Shown piece by piece: positions 15,399 to 18,193 of a stretch of 18,193 nucleotides of DNA (positions are counted from its first letter, which is position 1; every line of letters starts with the position of its first letter). The notes under the pieces were generated by a model, which was not told where the DNA came from, made no database searches, and saw only the letters and a list, made by a program, of their open reading frames with translations. The position numbers were made by a program, and so were the translations under genes. The DNA is from Rhodoferax sp. (GTDB lineage Bacteria > Pseudomonadota > Gammaproteobacteria > Burkholderiales > Burkholderiaceae_C). Where the stretch lies: NCBI GenBank assembly GCA_020048795.1, contig JAIFMA010000092.1:1-18193 (forward strand). Reading direction: 5' to 3'.

Positions 15399-16151
15399 TC
15401 ATTGCACTGCCTGTTGACCGACAGAACCATCGTTGCCACGACTTTCAATCCAGGCCGGCTCGCCAAGGGAAAGCGGACCAAACAGAAGATTCTTTTCTTC
15501 GGCACTGACGGCCAGAATTGGTTGTGCTTCGATACACACCCGATTACGTCCTTCTGTTTTTGCACGGTAGAGTTCAATGTCTGCCCGGTCAAGCCAGAGT
15601 TCGGGCGTAGAGCGCACCCAGCGTGGTGCGAAAGCTCCGCCGATGCTGATGGTGACCCGAATGGTGGTTCCCGGTGCCACGGTCATGTTCATGGCATTGA
15701 TCGACGCGCGGATTCGCTCTGCCACCTGATAGCCGAAGGGACCCTGGCAACTTGGCAAGATGATGACAAATTCTTCGCCGCCAAACCTGGCCACCGTGTC
15801 CATGGGTCGCACGCAGCTTGCCAGGGTTTTGGCCACAGCCTGTAGCACTGCATCGCCCGCCGGATGGCCGTAGGTATCGTTGACGTTTTTGAAGTGGTCG
15901 ATGTCAAGCATCAGCAAAAGGGCAGGTTCACCCGACCGAGCGACCACATCAATCTCCCGACAGAGAACGGTCTGAAAGTAGCGACGATTGGATAGCCCCG
16001 TCAAAGGATCTTTTAATGACAACTCACACAACTTGTTGATCAACGCTTGCAGGTAGCCGGTTGCATCGGATTCGAGTACGGGCAACTCCTGCGAAGCGTG
16101 CTCAAGCAGAGCACGGGCATCGTCCAACTGCAACCGTTGCAGGTCAACCAT
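15399..16151 (-). CDS. Diguanylate cyclase (GGDEF domain)
   Basis: 250 residues from the ATG at 16151; the frame extends to a TTG at 16175, and neither start has a clear ribosome binding site. After a short helical leader (about 1-45) with no recognisable sensor comes a full GGDEF domain: DPLTGLSNRRYF (48-59), LDIDHFKNVNDTYGHPAGD, active-site GGEEF (124-128), and ISIGGAF. An RxxD inhibitory site (RPMD, 115-118) lies exactly five residues before GGEEF, so product inhibition by c-di-GMP is expected. A tail of about 45 residues follows the domain. With no sensor or membrane segment it is a cytosolic c-di-GMP synthase, probably controlled by a partner. It is the first gene of a two-gene minus-strand unit with the FlhG-like ATPase. 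Confidence 0.92.
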   Translation of the reverse strand: MVDLQRLQLDDARALLEHASQELPVLESDATGYLQALINKLCELSLKDPLTGLSNRRYFQTVLCREIDVVARSGEPALLLMLDIDHFKNVNDTYGHPAGDAVLQAVAKTLASCVRPMDTVARFGGEEFVIILPSCQGPFGYQVAERIRASINAMNMTVAPGTTIRVTISIGGAFAPRWVRSTPELWLDRADIELYRAKTEGRNRVCIEAQPILAVSAEEKNLLFGPLSLGEPAWIESRGNDGSVGQQAVQ

Positions 16152-16175
16152 GAAAGGTGCTGACTTGAGTTTCAA

Positions 16176-16760
16176 GGCAATCGTTGATAATTAAACGCTC
16201 AGTCTAACAGGTTCGTTTTCAGGTTGATGCCCAGAAATGACGGGATCCAACCAGCCAGCTTGGGCGTACCACGACAGCCCAACCGAAATACTTTAGTCGC
16301 AGTCGGAACGCGAGATGGCTGCAAGTTGTACCAAGCGGCCGGGCATCTTTTTGAACAACCTGCAAGACGTAGCCTGACGTATTCTGGGACAGAAGACCAA
16401 AAAAAATAGGCCAGTACGCCTTTGTTATTGCGGGCTGGGTAGACTCTGGAGCTTTCACAAGGCCGATCGTAGTTTGCTTGATTTGGACAAACCAACCTGG
16501 CCAGCTAAAGCAGACAGATCAGTGCCGATATGGGGTGCAATGTCAAGTGCGAAGGGTGACACTGTTCTTCAGATTGAACACACGTCAAGAAAAACGGGCG
16601 CCTCCTTGATTTCGCTACACACTCCACCCCCGTGTCATCGGCGGCCTGCCATTGGGGTTTACAGAGGATGAATATCCTGAGTGCTCCACCATGTTGACTG
16701 ACTCAGGACGGTGCGGTAGTCAACCCGTTTTTGCCAATCCCAGACCTGGCTCCCCTCGCC
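16176..16760. other. Gene-less stretch with no recognised gene
   Basis: About 585 bases between the diguanylate cyclase start and the ygjP end. Open frames up to 98 codons exist on both strands (for example 16199-16495 minus and 16474-16671 plus) but none resembles a family I know, and their third-base composition is less GC-biased than that of the flanking genes. A minus-strand AGGC/GCCT mini-hairpin followed by eight U residues lies at about 16400-16422. Interlocking inverted repeats occur at 16675-16724. The upstream region of the diguanylate cyclase must lie here, but I find no convincing promoter. It may be a decayed gene or mobile remnant. Confidence 0.5.
16675..16724. repeat. Two interlocked inverted repeats (pseudoknot topology)
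   Basis: Stem 1: TCCTGAGT (16675-16682) with ACTCAGGA (16701-16708), 8 bp perfect. Stem 2: GTTGACT (16693-16699), lying in the loop of stem 1, with AGTCAAC (16718-16724), 7 bp perfect. The order of arms is that of an H-type pseudoknot. Read as plus-strand RNA it is followed by CCGTTTTT. Function unknown; chance is possible. Confidence 0.4.
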
Positions 16761-17285
16761 TCAGCTCCCCGTTGCGTCCCACAAGCGTGCGCCGGATGCC
16801 TCCAGGTGTGTCAGGTAGACCCGCACTTCAAATTCGAGCTGGTGGTAACGCGGCTCCATGTAGTTGCACAGGCTGTAGAAGGCCTTGTCGTGCTGGCGCT
16901 CCTTCATGTGGGCCAACTCGTGCACGGTGATCATTTTCAAAAAATCTTCCGGCACGTTTTTGAACAAGGAAGCCACACGGATTTCGCGTTTGGCTTTAAG
17001 TTTGTTGCCTTGCACCCGCGCGATGGTGGTGTGCGTGCCCAGGGCGTGTTGCACCACCTGTAGCTTGGCATCAAAGGCCACCTTGGCCAGCGGTTCGGCA
17101 CCACGCAGGTGCTCGGCTTTCAGCAGTTGCACATAATCAAAAAGCGCCCGGTCGGTGCGCACGGCGTGGCCTTGCGGGTATTTTTTCAGCAACCAGTCGG
17201 CCACCCGGTCTTCGTGCAGCAGCTTTTCGACCTGCGCCAAGGTGTCGGTCGGGTAACCCTGCAGGTAGCCTAGCGAAGGTTTCAC
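16761..17285 (-). CDS. ygjP: YgjP-like zinc-dependent metallopeptidase-domain protein
   Basis: 174 residues; E. coli YgjP is 167 and matches along the length: LGYLQGYP, LLKKYPQGH, ALGTHTTIARVQGNKLKAK, EIRVASLFKNVPEDFLKMI, the zinc motif HELAHMKERQHDKAFYSLC (HExxH at 122-126, His132) and MEPRYHQLEFEVRVYLTHL. The fold is the DUF45/SprT-WLM metallopeptidase group. I recall E. coli YgjP being annotated as a UTP pyrophosphatase, so a peptidase role should not be assumed. The start is a GTG at 17285, matching where the family begins, but it has no clear ribosome binding site. The same frame is open back to the lysS stop codon with no ATG, GTG or TTG between. It lies downstream of lysS on the same strand. 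Confidence 0.88.
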   Translation of the reverse strand: MKPSLGYLQGYPTDTLAQVEKLLHEDRVADWLLKKYPQGHAVRTDRALFDYVQLLKAEHLRGAEPLAKVAFDAKLQVVQHALGTHTTIARVQGNKLKAKREIRVASLFKNVPEDFLKMITVHELAHMKERQHDKAFYSLCNYMEPRYHQLEFEVRVYLTHLEASGARLWDATGS

Positions 17286-17362
17286 ACCACAACGGCTTGT
17301 AAACGTCGTGACAGGCCTTGGCCAGCGCGAACGAAGTTTGGCCTTGCATGTTTTCCAACGGC

Positions 17363-17393
17363 ATGGACTGCCGCGCTGCGCTCGCAGTGACGG
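17363..17393. repeat. REP-like palindromic repeat between lysS and ygjP
   Basis: On the minus strand this reads GTCACTGCGAGCGCAGCGCGG followed by CAGTCCAT. ACTGC (17367-17371) and GCAGT (17384-17388) form the outer stem. It closely resembles the widespread dispersed element of the type GTCATTGCGAGCGAAGCG-GCAATCC that I know from many proteobacterial genomes. Only one copy is in the window. It sits 7 bases past the lysS stop, a usual place for such elements, where they can affect 3'-end stability. Confidence 0.55.
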
Positions 17394-17399
17394 TTCAAC

Positions 17400-18193
17400 T
17401 CAAACTTCCCGGCGCAGGGCAGGGAACAGGATCACGTCGCGGATGCTGCTGCTGTCGGTCAGCAGCATCATCAGGCGGTCCAGCCCCACGCCGCAGCCGC
17501 CGGTGGGTGGCATGCCATATTCGAGCGCACGGATGAAGTCTGCGTCGTAATACATGGCCTCGTCGTCACCGCCGTCTTTGGCCACCACCTGGGCCTGGAA
17601 CCGGGCGGCTTGCTCCTGCGCATCGTTCAACTCGCTAAAACCGTTGCCAAACTCGCGCCCGGTGATGTAGAGCTCAAAACGTTCGGTCACTTCGGGTCGG
17701 CTGTCGTTGGCACGCGCCAGCGGCGAGATCTCGGTCGGGTGCTCCATGATGAAGGTCGGCTGCCAGAGCTTTTCTTCCACAGTTTCTTCAAAATACAGCA
17801 CCTGCAAGGATGGCAGGCTGCGGGTTGAAATGTGGTGTTTGGCCTCGGTGATCCCGAGCTTGGGCAGCACCGAGCGCAGCCAGGTCGCGCTGTCTACTTT
17901 CAGGCCCGAGCCATCCTCGAGCATCTGGCCGGCTTCGGTGTATTTGCAAATGGCCTCATGAATGGTCAGGCGCGCAAACGCTTGCTCCAGGTCAACGGGT
18001 TTGCCCGCGTAGCTGAGTTGCAGCGTGCCCAGGGCGCGTTGTGCCGCGTCGCGAATCAGCGCTTCGGTGAAAGTCATGAGGTCCTGGTAGTCCCAATACG
18101 CGGCGTAGAACTCCATCATGGTGAACTCGGGGTTATGGCGCACGCTGATGCCTTCATTGCGGAAGCTGCGGTTGATCTCAAACACCCGCTCAA
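17400..18193 (-). CDS. lysS: Lysyl-tRNA synthetase (class II), N-terminal part outside the window
   Basis: The visible 263 residues are the C-terminal half of LysRS; the gene continues past the window end, and the GTG at 18185 is an internal Val codon (preceding visible codons Glu-Arg). Class II motif 2 is present at the start (VFEINRSFRNEGISVRHNPE, then FTMMEFYAAYWDY) and motif 3 near the end (GMPPTGGCGVGLDRLMMLLT, then DSSSIRDVILFPALR). EKLWQPTFIMEHPTEISPLA and DAEFIRALEYG-like text between them are characteristic of bacterial LysRS. The enzyme charges tRNA-Lys in the cytosol. It ends with TGA at 17402-17400, followed by the palindromic repeat and ygjP. Confidence 0.97.
   Translation of the reverse strand, partial: ERVFEINRSFRNEGISVRHNPEFTMMEFYAAYWDYQDLMTFTEALIRDAAQRALGTLQLSYAGKPVDLEQAFARLTIHEAICKYTEAGQMLEDGSGLKVDSATWLRSVLPKLGITEAKHHISTRSLPSLQVLYFEETVEEKLWQPTFIMEHPTEISPLARANDSRPEVTERFELYITGREFGNGFSELNDAQEQAARFQAQVVAKDGGDDEAMYYDADFIRALEYGMPPTGGCGVGLDRLMMLLTDSSSIRDVILFPALRREV

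Noticed and set aside
16199..16495. 98-codon minus-strand reading frame upstream of the diguanylate cyclase
   Set aside because: No recognised family, no ribosome binding site seen, third-base GC lower than in neighbouring genes. Kept only as part of the unexplained stretch.
16474..16671. 65-codon plus-strand reading frame
   Set aside because: Starts with TTG, unbiased codon use, no recognisable domain.
17137..17364. 75-codon minus-strand frame starting at an ATG after lysS
   Set aside because: Most of it overlaps ygjP in another frame and reads as Arg/Ala/Pro-rich out-of-frame text; ygjP is strongly supported by homology.
1..18193. tRNA, rRNA, CRISPR array, IS element or prophage
   Set aside because: Scanned for T-arm-like GGTTCG sequences, regularly spaced direct repeats and transposase or integrase motifs; none found.

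Overview
The window looks like a chromosomal segment of a betaproteobacterium, most likely family Comamonadaceae (Rhodoferax/Polaromonas-like). This rests on protein-level recognition and gene order (a giant FAD/Fe-S oxidase, DUF971, ubiE, Tim44-like, ubiJ, ubiB, fmdB, DUF502, aspS, nudB, EEP phosphatase, clsB). It also rests on short dispersed-repeat sequences that I associate with that family. Species assignment is inference. Almost all of the DNA is housekeeping and gene-dense. I see no prophage, insertion sequence, CRISPR array, tRNA or rRNA.

Layout. On the plus strand, 1-3329 is the 3' part of a very large flavin/iron-sulfur oxidase. A ubiquinone-related block follows (DUF971 protein, ubiE, Tim44-like membrane protein, ubiJ, ubiB; 3381-7728), with ubiJ and ubiB sharing an ATGA stop/start overlap. 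Next are a small FmdB-type zinc-ribbon protein, a DUF502 membrane protein and aspS (7811-10667). Packed behind aspS are nudB, a YbhP-like EEP phosphatase and a ClsB-like cardiolipin synthase (10689-13147). A probable promoter then leads to folE and, 2 bases after it, a BLUF blue-light receptor (13251-14377). On the minus strand, converging on that pair, are a stand-alone diguanylate cyclase and a MinD/FlhG-like ATPase (16151 down to 14544). A stretch of about 600 bases without a convincing gene follows (16176-16760). The window ends with ygjP and the 3' part of lysS, both on the minus strand.

How the genes fit together. UbiE is a ring C-methyltransferase of ubiquinone synthesis, and UbiJ and UbiB are accessory factors of the same pathway; the oxidase upstream is of a type that can feed electrons to the quinone pool. 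FolE and NudB catalyse the first two steps of folate synthesis and lie about 2 kb apart. The EEP phosphatase/ClsB pair mirrors the ybhP-clsB neighbourhood of enterobacteria and suggests phospholipid metabolism. The BLUF receptor, coupled to folE and facing a c-di-GMP synthase, is the most thought-provoking arrangement here: a small light-sensing module attached to pterin synthesis.

Other points worth attention: AspRS carries the His/Gly residues reported for non-discriminating (Asp/Asn) enzymes; a dispersed-repeat-like sequence appears to have been absorbed in frame into the oxidase linker and a related one spans the clsB stop codon; a palindromic repeat lies between lysS and ygjP; and the gene-less stretch contains a pair of interlocked inverted repeats with pseudoknot topology.
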